Positions 1 through 8,478 of a DNA stretch of 64,000 nt are shown one piece after another. The stretch's first letter is position 1; each line of letters begins with the position of its first letter. Below the pieces are notes generated by a model. That model did no database searches, was not told the DNA's origin, and was given only the letters and a program-made list of their open reading frames with translations. Made by a program: the position numbers and the translations under genes. Source of the DNA: an uncultured Prevotellaceae bacterium (GTDB lineage Bacteria; Bacteroidota; Bacteroidia; Bacteroidales; Bacteroidaceae); NCBI GenBank assembly GCA_900316585.1, contig ONDM01000011.1:1-64000 (forward strand), given 5' to 3'.

Positions 1-124
1 TCGGGACTTCGTCCCTCAAACAGGTGTGCATTTCTTAACGGAAAGAGGGTTCTGTTTTCTTCACGCAAAATTTATGAGGCCGGGCCTATGTCTGGGGGGG
101 GCGACTTTGCTTCGCTCGTCGCAA
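1..124. other. left-edge intergenic DNA with short GC-rich palindromes
   Basis: This stretch lies downstream of the minus-strand DUF4954 gene and carries no convincing gene. It holds three small inverted repeats: GGGAC-TTC-GTCCC at 3-15, AGGCCGGGCCT at 77-87, and GCGAC/GTCGC at 101-105 and 118-122. A run of eight G lies at 94-101. The last pair could form a hairpin in the transcript leaving the DUF4954 gene, but no T-tract follows, so it is not a standard intrinsic terminator. The window edge prevents seeing the rest. Confidence 0.4.
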
Positions 125-1978
125 TTAGTTTTCGAAGTCTATTTCATGATCCAGTTTATCCAGGAATTCGGCCAGGACTTCTGGTTCTATATCACCCAGC
201 TTATATTCTTTCTCTGCGTCTTTGCGAATCTCTGCTATCCAGGCACGGCGGGCAGTGACATAATCCTGACGGATACGTTCTGCATCGGCTGCGGTGATTT
301 CTGTGATACCGTAGTAATCCAAGATCATGCGGTAGGTCCATGCCCATTGGTAATCACGGTAGTTATCGTTGATTTCCCTGAAGCGCTGGATGACCTGCTG
401 GATGGTCTGGAGCGTGCCGTTTTTGATGTCGGCAATGAGGCGTTGTTCCTCAGAATCTGGCAGCAGAAGACCTGCCAAATCGTTCCAATCACCCTCTCCC
501 ACTGCATTGACCGGTAATCCGAAGCGGCGGCTTTTCTGGACACGTTTGAGGACAGCTCCCATATAGATACGCAAAGCTATATCGTAGTACTTGATACCTT
601 TCTTCAGGCTGCTGTTCTGAATGACATAATCATGGAAGTTGTAGCTGGACACATCTTCACCAGAAGCTTCACGCAGATCTTCCAGAATTTTCTTTCCCTT
701 CACGATTTCACCCACTGAGAATGGTGAGAGCCAGTCGAAATTGACAATGCTCTTCTGGTTGCCCTGTGGACGGACGTCACGTTTCGGCCATTTGCGGATA
801 TCACGGTACAGACCCACAGTGGTAATGTTGCGGCCTGGCACCAAATACATGATATCACCATAGGCAATGAGGTAAGAGAACGGCAGATTACGGGTATTAG
901 GATGGTGCATCAGCTTACCGAAGCACACGGAGAATGTTCCGATAGTGGCCGGCATAAGCAGGTAGCAACCACTAGCCGTCTTGGTTCCACGCTCCAAAGT
1001 CCCCCAGTGCATAGGACCCATCTTGTAGGCATGATTGGAGAAGTTGGTGGAAGAACCGGCATTGTAGAAGCTGAACATACCACCGATAAGCAAGGAACTC
1101 TTGTGGTGGCTGGCACTGAAAGGTCCGCAGAAAGCAGCACAAGCCTCGCCATTGCTCATATAGGAGTTGGCAAAGAACACACTCTGGTTGGCCGTGAAGC
1201 CATTGGAAATATGACAAGCCTCACCCACGAAGCAATCCTGCATCTTCACAGAGTTCGTAATCTTACAACCCTCGGAAATGATACAATTCTCAAGGATAAC
1301 CCCCGTACCTATAAATACAGGCGCACCCGGGATAGAAGCGATGGTCACCTCACTCAACCGGCTGGCACCACTCACTTCATTACCATCTTCAATGATGGTG
1401 TTTACAATCTCCTTGGTATTGATAATCCTGACTCCATTGCCGATGATACCCACAGTCGGAGTATTGTCCTTCACATCGTCCTGCACCATCTTGCTGATGG
1501 CATCACGTAACTCTTTATCGTGCAGATGCTTTACCTCGAAGGCAGCCAGCTGAGAATTCAGGTCCTTGAACAGTACCAGATTGCCATCGCCCGCCTCATT
1601 CAGCACGGAGATAAGGTTTCCCTCACCATAGTTGGCTCCATCCACTGTCTCCATGGTGGACACATTGGAAACATAGCAGTCGTTGCCGATAATATAATTA
1701 TTGATATAGTTTCCGATATTCTCAATCAGACAGTTGTCGCCGATGGTCACATTACGCAGGGTGGCATTCCGGATACCCGTATGTTTCATGAACCCCTTAG
1801 TAATCTCCACATCCTTCACATAGGTACCCAACTTGATATCACCATAGAAGATGACACGATGGCAGGATTTAGGCAGGAAGCCATCGGTAACCCGAACAGT
1901 AGCCCAGTTCTCTGCCCAACAATCATTTTTCTCCAATACCTCAATCTCTTCAGAAGAGAGCGCTCTATACTTTCTCAT
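125..1978 (-). CDS. DUF4954 family protein with left-handed beta-helix (hexapeptide) repeats
   Basis: A 617-residue protein with no signal peptide. The first ~280 residues contain repeated short hydrophobic/Gly/Asn/Cys-rich turns (IGDNCLIENIGN, IGNDCYVSNVS, ISEGCKITNSVKMQDC), the pattern of left-handed parallel beta-helices found in sugar-nucleotide acyl- and nucleotidyltransferases. The rest is mixed alpha/beta and ends in a charged helical tail. It matches what I know of the Bacteroidetes family DUF4954, whose biochemical role is not established. It starts 24 bases after the stop of the Fur-family gene, so the two are probably cotranscribed. No catalytic residues can be assigned with confidence. 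Confidence 0.8.
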   Translation of the reverse strand: MRKYRALSSEEIEVLEKNDCWAENWATVRVTDGFLPKSCHRVIFYGDIKLGTYVKDVEITKGFMKHTGIRNATLRNVTIGDNCLIENIGNYINNYIIGNDCYVSNVSTMETVDGANYGEGNLISVLNEAGDGNLVLFKDLNSQLAAFEVKHLHDKELRDAISKMVQDDVKDNTPTVGIIGNGVRIINTKEIVNTIIEDGNEVSGASRLSEVTIASIPGAPVFIGTGVILENCIISEGCKITNSVKMQDCFVGEACHISNGFTANQSVFFANSYMSNGEACAAFCGPFSASHHKSSLLIGGMFSFYNAGSSTNFSNHAYKMGPMHWGTLERGTKTASGCYLLMPATIGTFSVCFGKLMHHPNTRNLPFSYLIAYGDIMYLVPGRNITTVGLYRDIRKWPKRDVRPQGNQKSIVNFDWLSPFSVGEIVKGKKILEDLREASGEDVSSYNFHDYVIQNSSLKKGIKYYDIALRIYMGAVLKRVQKSRRFGLPVNAVGEGDWNDLAGLLLPDSEEQRLIADIKNGTLQTIQQVIQRFREINDNYRDYQWAWTYRMILDYYGITEITAADAERIRQDYVTARRAWIAEIRKDAEKEYKLGDIEPEVLAEFLDKLDHEIDFEN

Positions 1979-2002
1979 AATTTATGTATTTGTATATTAT
2001 TT

Positions 2003-2428
2003 TCAAAACTTTTCCCTGGCACAGGAAGGACAGATGCCCTTGACCAGGAAGCTGACAGCCTGACGGACATACCCATCGGGGAGATCCAACTCCGGCACAT
2101 GGAGCTCATGCAGGCAATAAGTCTTATGACACTTCTCACAAAAGAAATGAACGTGCTCATCATCGTCCTCCTCAGTGTGATGACTATAGCACCATTCATA
2201 CTTGGTACCACCATCGATGCCCTCTATGGCATGGATCAGATGGTTTTCCCTGAACAGCATGAGAGTACGAAAGATGTTGGACTTATCGATAGACAGAATC
2301 CTGTCCTCCAGTTCCGACATGGACAACGGACTATTCTCCGCTGTCAGTGTCTTCATGATGAGGATACGGTTAGAAGTGGGACGGATGCCATGAGCCTCCA
2401 ACAGTTCAATGCAGTCACAAATTTCCAT
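2003..2428 (-). CDS. Fur-family metal- or peroxide-responsive transcriptional repressor
   Basis: A 141-residue winged-helix regulator. The N-terminal DNA-binding part contains RPTSNRILIMKTL and a SNIFRTLMLF recognition-helix segment equivalent to the Fur/Zur/PerR pattern. The C-terminal part has a His-rich HVHFFCEKC loop and a terminal CPSC pair, giving the four cysteines (CEKC and CPSC) of the structural zinc site. The ATG at 2428 is chosen over an in-frame TTG at 2434 because a promoter core lies at 2450-2457. Whether it senses zinc, iron or peroxide cannot be told from sequence; the many His/Glu/Asp residues before the first CxxC look Zur- or Fur-like. It precedes the DUF4954 gene in a likely two-gene operon. 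Confidence 0.88.
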   Translation of the reverse strand: MEICDCIELLEAHGIRPTSNRILIMKTLTAENSPLSMSELEDRILSIDKSNIFRTLMLFRENHLIHAIEGIDGGTKYEWCYSHHTEEDDDEHVHFFCEKCHKTYCLHELHVPELDLPDGYVRQAVSFLVKGICPSCAREKF

Positions 2429-2449
2429 ACTCAACAGCTATTTCGGCTG

Positions 2450-2457
2450 CAAAGTTA
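2450..2457 (-). promoter_or_regulatory. Bacteroidetes-type promoter -7 element for the Fur-family gene
   Basis: The minus strand reads TAACTTTG, a match to TAnnTTTG, 22 bases before the chosen ATG. No clear -33 element was identified. Confidence 0.6.
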
Positions 2458-2545
2458 TGATTTTTATTCATTCCAGCCAAAAAAGAAGCCCATATAGATA
2501 AAAGGACGAGTTGGAAGGGCAAAAAGACCTCCCTAGAAGGAGAAT

Positions 2546-3517
2546 TTATTCTAGCCTTCTGCGGAGTGCTGATGCCACCCAGGACAAGACGACACTCAGG
2601 AGAATGGAAACGACCGGCAGGATGACATACCAAAGGTATGAAGGATAGGTTTCAAATCCATGCTTACGATCCACAAAGCTGATGATGAACATCTGAACGG
2701 CATAGATTTCCAAAGAATACTGCCCTAACCATGCCAAAGTCTTGTTGAAGACTGGACATCGCTTCAGGACAAACCCCGTAAGGATGATTAAAGGGAGGGT
2801 TGCCACCAGATACTGGTAAATCATCTGGGAAGGAATAAGCCTAGGAAAGCTGACAAAAGGAACAAGTACGAGCGGTAAGCAAGCCAGCAAATGCATCATC
2901 CGGATCTCCTTATCTTCCCTGGCTGCCTGATTCAGGTAAGCTGCCAAGGCTACACCAAGCATAAAGACAGGTATTCTGGAAAAGCAATGGAAACTCTTTC
3001 GGAGATGCCCTTCCTTATCCAAAACAGTCAGACCAACAGCCACAAGAACACCTATGAGGATGCTGCTGACATGCCGGGTACGCTTATCCAGCTGATTCAC
3101 TATCGGATAGACTGCGTAAATGACAAGCAACAATGCCACATACCAAAGGGGATGGATATTCGTCTTCCAATAATTCAACGTAGACAAGTTCAGTATGAAC
3201 TGTAGAAATCCATCTTTCAGATAACTGAAATCATACCAGATAAAATAGACTACCCCGCCCAAGAGATAAGGCAGAAAGACCCGGAGAAACCGATGCTTAT
3301 AGAACTGAGGAATGGTATTCTTCCGGATGGAATTATACAGACCCAAGGCAGAAAGCATGAGAAACACATCGACGCCGATGTTCCCTTTGGCCAGGAAAAA
3401 AGCAAAAGGCTGAGGCGAAGGGACATAGATATTGAGATGAAAGAGCAGGATGGTAATTGTGCCCAGGCCAAAGATTTCTTTTCTCAGACCAAATACATCT
3501 TTCCAAGTATATTTCAT
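2546..3517 (-). CDS. acyltransferase 3 family integral membrane protein
   Basis: A 323-residue polytopic membrane protein with about nine to ten hydrophobic segments. Near the N-terminus, ILLFHLNIY and GNIGVDVFLMLSALGL match the conserved His and the G-x-x-GVxxFF region of the acyltransferase 3 family, which transfers acetyl or other acyl groups to surface sugars or antibiotics. The mid-protein WKTNIHPLWYVALLL is the typical HLWYL-like motif. It is shorter than many family members (about 350 residues). It is monocistronic, with its own promoter at 3563-3570; the next gene on the strand (Fur-family) also has one. The acceptor is unknown and there are no polysaccharide genes adjacent. Confidence 0.82.
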   Translation of the reverse strand: MKYTWKDVFGLRKEIFGLGTITILLFHLNIYVPSPQPFAFFLAKGNIGVDVFLMLSALGLYNSIRKNTIPQFYKHRFLRVFLPYLLGGVVYFIWYDFSYLKDGFLQFILNLSTLNYWKTNIHPLWYVALLLVIYAVYPIVNQLDKRTRHVSSILIGVLVAVGLTVLDKEGHLRKSFHCFSRIPVFMLGVALAAYLNQAAREDKEIRMMHLLACLPLVLVPFVSFPRLIPSQMIYQYLVATLPLIILTGFVLKRCPVFNKTLAWLGQYSLEIYAVQMFIISFVDRKHGFETYPSYLWYVILPVVSILLSVVLSWVASALRRRLE

Positions 3518-3562
3518 TTCTAAAGTCTAACCTGTTTGGAATAGGTTCCGTTCTCTTTGCTG

Positions 3563-3570
3563 CAAAAATA
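3563..3570 (-). promoter_or_regulatory. promoter -7 element for the acyltransferase gene
   Basis: The minus strand reads TATTTTTG, matching TAnnTTTG, about 46 bases upstream of the ATG at 3517. Confidence 0.55.
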
Positions 3571-3923
3571 AAAGAAAATCGCTATTCATCCAAAAAAAGA
3601 GAATAAAAGTGAAAAGGGGTTAAAAGGGAATAAACCAATCAGGCAGACGGAAATCTTATTTACAAAGGACTTGATAGAGCGTTTAAGTATTTCATGTTAC
3701 AATTCTCTGGAATCCGCCTTAAATGATTACTTTTCAGGAATTATTGAGCAAGGGAAAAGATGTATCAGACGGCAAGATGGGATTCATCGATTAAAACCGG
3801 TATTTGGTCGAATGCATTCATTAAAACCACTAGAAAACTTTTAAAAGTTAAATAGTTTTCCCTACTTTTGCATCAAACAAAACAAGACAAATATAAAATT
3901 AATATAAAAATAGGTATTTAGAA
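3571..3923 (+). promoter_or_regulatory. regulatory region of the efflux/two-component operon
   Basis: There is no gene in this ~350-base divergent intergenic region. The plus-strand -7 element TACTTTTG is at 3863-3870, 54 bases before the TolC ATG. Just upstream lie a 14-base perfect palindrome AACTTTTAAAAGTT (3836-3849), a 10-base palindrome GAATGCATTC (3810-3819), and two direct copies of ATTAAAACC (3790-3798 and 3820-3828) with starts exactly 30 bases apart. These are candidate operators, possibly for the LytTR regulator encoded in the same operon; that link is inference. Confidence 0.6.
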
Positions 3924-5252
3924 ATGAAAAAAATCATTCTTTTTTCTTTCGCTCTTTTCAACGGTATCGCCGCCAACGCCCAGACATGGGACTTGCGTCA
4001 GTGCATTGACTATGCGCTGGAGCACAACATCAGTCTGCAGCAGAGCAGGATTCAGCAGAAAGAGTCGGAAGTAGACCTACTGACATCCAAGGGACAGCTG
4101 TTTCCAAGCCTGTCCTTCAGTACCAGTCAGAATGTGAACAACAATCCCTGGGCAGAGAAATTCTCCTATACGGACGGTACAGGACAAATAAGTTCCGGTA
4201 ACACTACCTACAACGGCAGCTATGGCCTGAATGCAAGTTGGACAGTATGGAACGGAGGCAGACGCGAGAAAAACATTGAGGCAAGCAAGATTACCCTGGA
4301 ACAGGCTGAGCTCAACACTGAAGCAAGTGCAAATACCATTCAGGAGCAGATTCTTCAGTATTATGTACAGATTCTTTATGCGAGAGAATCGGTGAAAGTA
4401 AATGAAAGCACCTTGGAACTTGCTATTGCACAGCGTGACCGTGGTAAGGAGCGCGTGGAAATAGGAGACCTGAGCCGTGCCGACCTGGCTCAACTTGAGG
4501 CTCAGGTAGCTCAGGATGAATACAACGTGATAAACGCCAAGAACCAGGTAGAAAGATACAAGATGCAACTGAAGCAGTTGCTGGAGCTGACTGGCGTGCA
4601 AGACTTTGACATTGCCACCGTGGAAGTGTCAGATGAGCAAGCCCTGAGCGAACTGCCTTCAGTGACCTCTGTCTATGAGGCAGCCCTGTTGAGCCGTCCT
4701 GAAATACGCAACAGCCAGTTGAGTATTGAAGCTGCCGACCTGAACATAGACATTGCAAAGGCACAGAAGCTTCCAACCATCAATCTTCAGGCCAGTACAG
4801 GAACCAACACCAACAGTGCGAACTCTTTTGCCTGGAGCAAACAGCTGAAGACCAACTGGAGCAATGCCATTGGCGTTTCCGTAAGCGTGCCTATCCTGGC
4901 TCAGCGCCAGAACCGCAGTGCCGTGGAGAAGGCTAAGTATCAGCACCAGATTTCACAGCTGAACCTGCAGGACAAGCAGAAATCCCTTTACAACACCATA
5001 GAAGGCTATTATCTGGATGCAGCCAATGCACAGGCTCAGTTTAAGTCGGCCTGCGCAAGTGTGGAAAGTTCCAGTACCAGCTACGACCTGCTGAATGAGC
5101 AGTTCAATGTAGGTCTGCGCAACATGGTAGAGCTCATGGAGGGCAAGAACAAGCTGCTTCAGGCAGAACAAAATAAACTTCAAAGCAAATATACCGCCAT
5201 CATGAACGAAAAACTGTTAGAGTTCTACGGAGGCGAAAGCATCAACTTGTAA
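3924..5252 (+). CDS. TolC family outer membrane efflux protein
   Basis: A 442-residue protein with a cleavable signal peptide (residues 1-19, ending ANAQ) followed by WDLRQCIDYALEHN, the usual N-terminal helix of the outer membrane efflux protein family. Two homologous alpha-helical halves (roughly 30-210 and 235-435) rich in Gln, Ala and Leu fit the TolC trimer of coiled-coil tunnel plus beta-barrel. It is the exit duct of the tripartite exporter encoded by the next three genes. It is the first gene of an operon that continues with gaps of 4-30 bases, or overlaps, to about 11.75 kb. Confidence 0.95.
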   Translation: MKKIILFSFALFNGIAANAQTWDLRQCIDYALEHNISLQQSRIQQKESEVDLLTSKGQLFPSLSFSTSQNVNNNPWAEKFSYTDGTGQISSGNTTYNGSYGLNASWTVWNGGRREKNIEASKITLEQAELNTEASANTIQEQILQYYVQILYARESVKVNESTLELAIAQRDRGKERVEIGDLSRADLAQLEAQVAQDEYNVINAKNQVERYKMQLKQLLELTGVQDFDIATVEVSDEQALSELPSVTSVYEAALLSRPEIRNSQLSIEAADLNIDIAKAQKLPTINLQASTGTNTNSANSFAWSKQLKTNWSNAIGVSVSVPILAQRQNRSAVEKAKYQHQISQLNLQDKQKSLYNTIEGYYLDAANAQAQFKSACASVESSSTSYDLLNEQFNVGLRNMVELMEGKNKLLQAEQNKLQSKYTAIMNEKLLEFYGGESINL

Positions 5253-5264
5253 AATCACACCACT

Positions 5265-6473
5265 ATGAATAAAAAGAAAATCATTTACGGCATCATTGCC
5301 CTTGTTGTTTTAGCCGCTTTATTATTCTTCTTCATGGGCGGCAAGAAGATGCCACAGGCAAGCTATAATGAAGCTGTCGTGACTAAGGCAGAAGTTAGTA
5401 CAACCATCACTGCTACCGGTACCATTGAGCCAGTAACCCAAGTTGAGGTAGGTACCCAGGTGTCTGGTATTATCGACAAGATCTATGTAGACTACAATAC
5501 GGTAGTAAAGAAGGGACAGGTCATCGCAGAGATGGACCGTAGAAACCTGACCAGTGACCTGACCACCGCACAGAGCAACCTGGCCAGTGCAAAAAGTTCC
5601 CTGGACTATCAGGAAGCATACTACAAGCGTTACAAGGCCCTCTATGACAAAGGACTGATCAGCACCAACGACTATGAGAACGCCTACCTGCAGTACCAGC
5701 AGGCAAAAGAGACTTATCGCAGCCGTCAGGAAAGTGTGAGAACCTCTCAGCAGAACCTGTCATACGCCACCATCACTTCACCGATAGACGGTGTGATTCT
5801 GGACAAGGCTGTAGAGGAAGGCCAGACAGTGGCTGCAGGTTTCAGCACTCCTACCCTCTTCACCATTGCACAGGACCTGACTGACATGCGCGTAATAGCC
5901 GACATTGACGAGGCTGACATAGGCGGTGTGAAAGAAGGCCAGCGCGTACAGTTCTCTGTAGATGCCTATCCAGACGAGATCTTTGAAGGCTCTGTGACTC
6001 AGGTTCGCCAACAGGCCACAGTTGAAAGCAATGTGGTAACCTATGAAGTTGTTATAGGCGCACCAAACAAAGATCTGAAACTTAAACCAGGTCTTACTGC
6101 CAACGTAACCATCTACACTAACCAGAAGAATGGTGTACTGGTAGTTCCAAACAAGGCACTGAAGTTCACTCCAAACCCAATGCTCCTGGGACCTGACGGA
6201 AAGATTCAGGACACTCAGGCAGCCAAGAAAGTATGGACCAAGCAGGGCAATACCTTCACTGCCCACAAGGTGGAGACTGGTATCAGCAACGGCTCTGTAA
6301 CCGAGATTTTGAGCGGTGTGAAAGAAGGAACCAAGGTGGTGACTGAACTGAACCTGACCGGTGTTCCGACAGAAGAAGCAGGCTCTAGTAATCCATTCAT
6401 GCCAGGTCCTCCGGGAAGACGTAACAACCGTTCATCATCAAACAACTCATCTAATAATTCATCCAGAAATTAA
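5265..6473 (+). CDS. MacA/HlyD-like periplasmic adaptor subunit
   Basis: A 402-residue membrane fusion protein. It has an N-terminal membrane anchor (about residues 5-26), the first half of a lipoyl-like domain (VEVGTQVSGIIDKIYVDY), a coiled-coil hairpin (about 100-165, with regularly spaced Gln/Leu/Tyr), the second lipoyl half (ATITSPIDGVILDKAVEEGQTV), and a beta-barrel domain. The C-terminal ~30 residues are Asn/Ser/Pro-rich and low in complexity. It bridges the inner-membrane ABC transporter and TolC. It lies 12 bases after tolC, with the ATPase 7 bases downstream. Confidence 0.94.
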   Translation: MNKKKIIYGIIALVVLAALLFFFMGGKKMPQASYNEAVVTKAEVSTTITATGTIEPVTQVEVGTQVSGIIDKIYVDYNTVVKKGQVIAEMDRRNLTSDLTTAQSNLASAKSSLDYQEAYYKRYKALYDKGLISTNDYENAYLQYQQAKETYRSRQESVRTSQQNLSYATITSPIDGVILDKAVEEGQTVAAGFSTPTLFTIAQDLTDMRVIADIDEADIGGVKEGQRVQFSVDAYPDEIFEGSVTQVRQQATVESNVVTYEVVIGAPNKDLKLKPGLTANVTIYTNQKNGVLVVPNKALKFTPNPMLLGPDGKIQDTQAAKKVWTKQGNTFTAHKVETGISNGSVTEILSGVKEGTKVVTELNLTGVPTEEAGSSNPFMPGPPGRRNNRSSSNNSSNNSSRN

Positions 6474-6480
6474 ACCAAAA

Positions 6481-7236
6481 ATGGAAGACAACAGAAAAGT
6501 AGTCATCGAACTTCAGAATGTGAAGCGCAACTTCATAGTCGGTTCGGAAGTTGTGCATGCCCTGCGAGGTGTGAGCTTCAAGATTTACGAAGGCGAGTTT
6601 GTCACCATCATGGGTACTTCAGGTTCCGGCAAGTCAACCCTGCTGAACCAGCTGGGATGTCTGGACACCCCCACCTCTGGAGAGTATTATTTGGATGGCG
6701 TGAGTGTAAGAACCATGAAACGTCGCCAGCGTGCCCATCTGCGCAACCGCAAGATCGGGTTCGTGTTCCAGAACTATAACCTGTTACCCAAGACGACAGC
6801 ACTGGACAATGTAGTGCTTCCGTTGATGTACAACTCCGAATACAGTGCAAAGATGAGAAAGGAAGCCGCCATGGAAGCTCTGAAGGCAGTAGGCCTGGAA
6901 GATCGCATGTATCACAAGAGCAACCAGATGTCGGGTGGTCAGATGCAGCGTGTAGCCATAGCCCGCGCCTTGGTGAACAATCCTGCAGTAATCCTTGCCG
7001 ACGAGGCAACCGGTAACCTAGATACACGCACCAGTTATGAAGTACTGGTGCTGTTCCAGAAACTCCATGCCGAAGGACGAACCATCATTTTCGTGACACA
7101 CAACCCAGAAATTGCCCAGTACAGCAGCCGTAACATTGTGCTGCGTGACGGCAAGGTACGTGAGGATGTGCAGAACCCCAATATACTGTCGGCTGCAGAT
7201 GCCCTGGCAAAACTGCCAGCACCACAAGACGACTAA
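6481..7236 (+). CDS. MacB-type ABC transporter ATP-binding protein
   Basis: A 251-residue ATPase. The Walker A motif GTSGSGKST is at about 45-53, the Q-loop is in [10 protein letters not shown], the signature motif is [15 protein letters not shown], Walker B is [12 protein letters not shown], and the switch His is in FVTHNPE. The LolD/MacB/FtsE class is indicated by the GNLD and the sequence around the signature. An upstream in-frame start at 6361 would overlap the adaptor gene by more than 100 bases; the ATG at 6481, just after the adaptor stop, gives a normal family length. In classical MacB the ATPase and permease are fused; here they are separate genes. Confidence 0.95.
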   Translation: MEDNRKVVIELQNVKRNFIVGSEVVHALRGVSFKIYEGEFVTIMGTSGSGKSTLLNQLGCLDTPTSGEYYLDGVSVRTMKRRQRAHLRNRKIGFVFQNYNLLPKTTALDNVVLPLMYNSEYSAKMRKEAAMEALKAVGLEDRMYHKSNQMSGGQMQRVAIARALVNNPAVILADEATGNLDTRTSYEVLVLFQKLHAEGRTIIFVTHNPEIAQYSSRNIVLRDGKVREDVQNPNILSAADALAKLPAPQDD

Positions 7237-7254
7237 CCCTTAACCGAAAAGAAT

Positions 7255-8475
7255 ATGAATTTCATCAATCTATTCAAAGTAGCCTTACGCGCTATAGCAG
7301 CGAATAAATTCCGCTCCTTCCTATCCATGCTGGGTATCATCATCGGTGTAGGAGCAGTGATAGTGATGATGGCCATCGGTCAGGGTTCCAAGAACAGCAT
7401 ACGAGAGACCATCTCCTCCATGGGAACCAATATGATCATGATCCGCCCGGGTGGTGGCATGATGGGCGGTATCCGTATGGACCCAAGTGCCATGCAGACC
7501 CTTAAGGTTGAAGATTATGAAGCCATCCTGAAGGATAAGTACTATATAACTTATGTAAGTCCGCAGGTGACAGCCTCAGGACAGGTGATATACGGTGCCA
7601 ACAATGCCTCCTCCACCATGTATGGTGAGAGTGCCGAGTATCTGGACATCAACCAGCGAAGTGTGGAAGATGGTGAAATGTTCACCGATGAGGACATCAA
7701 GAAAGCGGCCAAAGTCTGCGTCGTGGGCAAGACCGTGGTGGACAACCTCTTCCCTAACGGAGGAGACCCGGTAGGCAAGACCATCCGCTTCAAGAGTATA
7801 CCATTCCGTATCATCGGCGTGCTGAAATCAAAGGGATACAATGCCATGGGAATGGACCAGGACGACCTGATCCTGGCACCATACAGTACCGTGATGAAAC
7901 GTATCCAGGCACAGACTTACTTCAACAGCATCAACTGCTCGGCCATATCTGAGGAATATACCGACGAGGCCATCAATGAGCTTACCCAGGTACTGAGAAC
8001 CACTCACAAGATTAAGGAAGGTGAAGATGACAACTTCTCCATCAACTCTCAACAGGAAATGATGGAAACCATGAATTCCACCATGGACATGGTGACCTTG
8101 ATTCTGGTAGTAGCTGCTGCCTTCTCCCTGCTGGTTGCAGGTATAGGCATCATGAACATCATGCTGGTTTCTGTTTCTGAGCGCACCAAAGAAATCGGCC
8201 TACGCATGTCGGTAGGTGCCACAGGCTTGGACATCTCGAACCAGTTCCTGCTGGAATCCATCATGATCAGTCTTACTGGAGGTATCCTAGGTGTCTCTTT
8301 TGGATGGCTCCTGAGTACAACTGCCAGTTCCCTGTTTGGCCTGCCGACCAGCGTACCCTTCTGGAGTGTAGTTTTAAGTTTCATCGTTTGTGTTATCATC
8401 GGAGTGGTCTTCGGTTACTTCCCTGCCCGCAAAGCTGCCCGTATGGACCCAATAGAAGCACTTCGCTATGAGTAA
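7255..8475 (+). CDS. MacB/FtsX-like ABC transporter permease
   Basis: A 406-residue permease with one N-terminal membrane helix (about 20-42, following the typical NKFRSFLSMLGIIIGVGAV), a large periplasmic MacB_PCD domain (about 45-260), and three C-terminal helices (FtsX domain). The segments ERTKEIGLRMSVGAT and RKAARMDPIEALRYE are hallmarks of the family. It works with the upstream ATPase, adaptor and TolC to expel a substrate such as an antimicrobial peptide, macrolide or lipid; the substrate is not known. The histidine kinase gene starts 3 bases after its stop. Confidence 0.95.
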   Translation: MNFINLFKVALRAIAANKFRSFLSMLGIIIGVGAVIVMMAIGQGSKNSIRETISSMGTNMIMIRPGGGMMGGIRMDPSAMQTLKVEDYEAILKDKYYITYVSPQVTASGQVIYGANNASSTMYGESAEYLDINQRSVEDGEMFTDEDIKKAAKVCVVGKTVVDNLFPNGGDPVGKTIRFKSIPFRIIGVLKSKGYNAMGMDQDDLILAPYSTVMKRIQAQTYFNSINCSAISEEYTDEAINELTQVLRTTHKIKEGEDDNFSINSQQEMMETMNSTMDMVTLILVVAAAFSLLVAGIGIMNIMLVSVSERTKEIGLRMSVGATGLDISNQFLLESIMISLTGGILGVSFGWLLSTTASSLFGLPTSVPFWSVVLSFIVCVIIGVVFGYFPARKAARMDPIEALRYE

Positions 8476-8478
8476 TAC

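Noticed and set aside
1520..2497. Plus-strand open frame of 325 codons over the DUF4954 and Fur genes
   Set aside because: It is antisense to two clearly recognised genes, has no family similarity and no promoter; it is a shadow frame.
6361..6480. Longer start for the ABC ATPase
   Set aside because: It would overlap the adaptor gene by 113 bases and adds residues with no ABC similarity; the ATG at 6481 fits the family.
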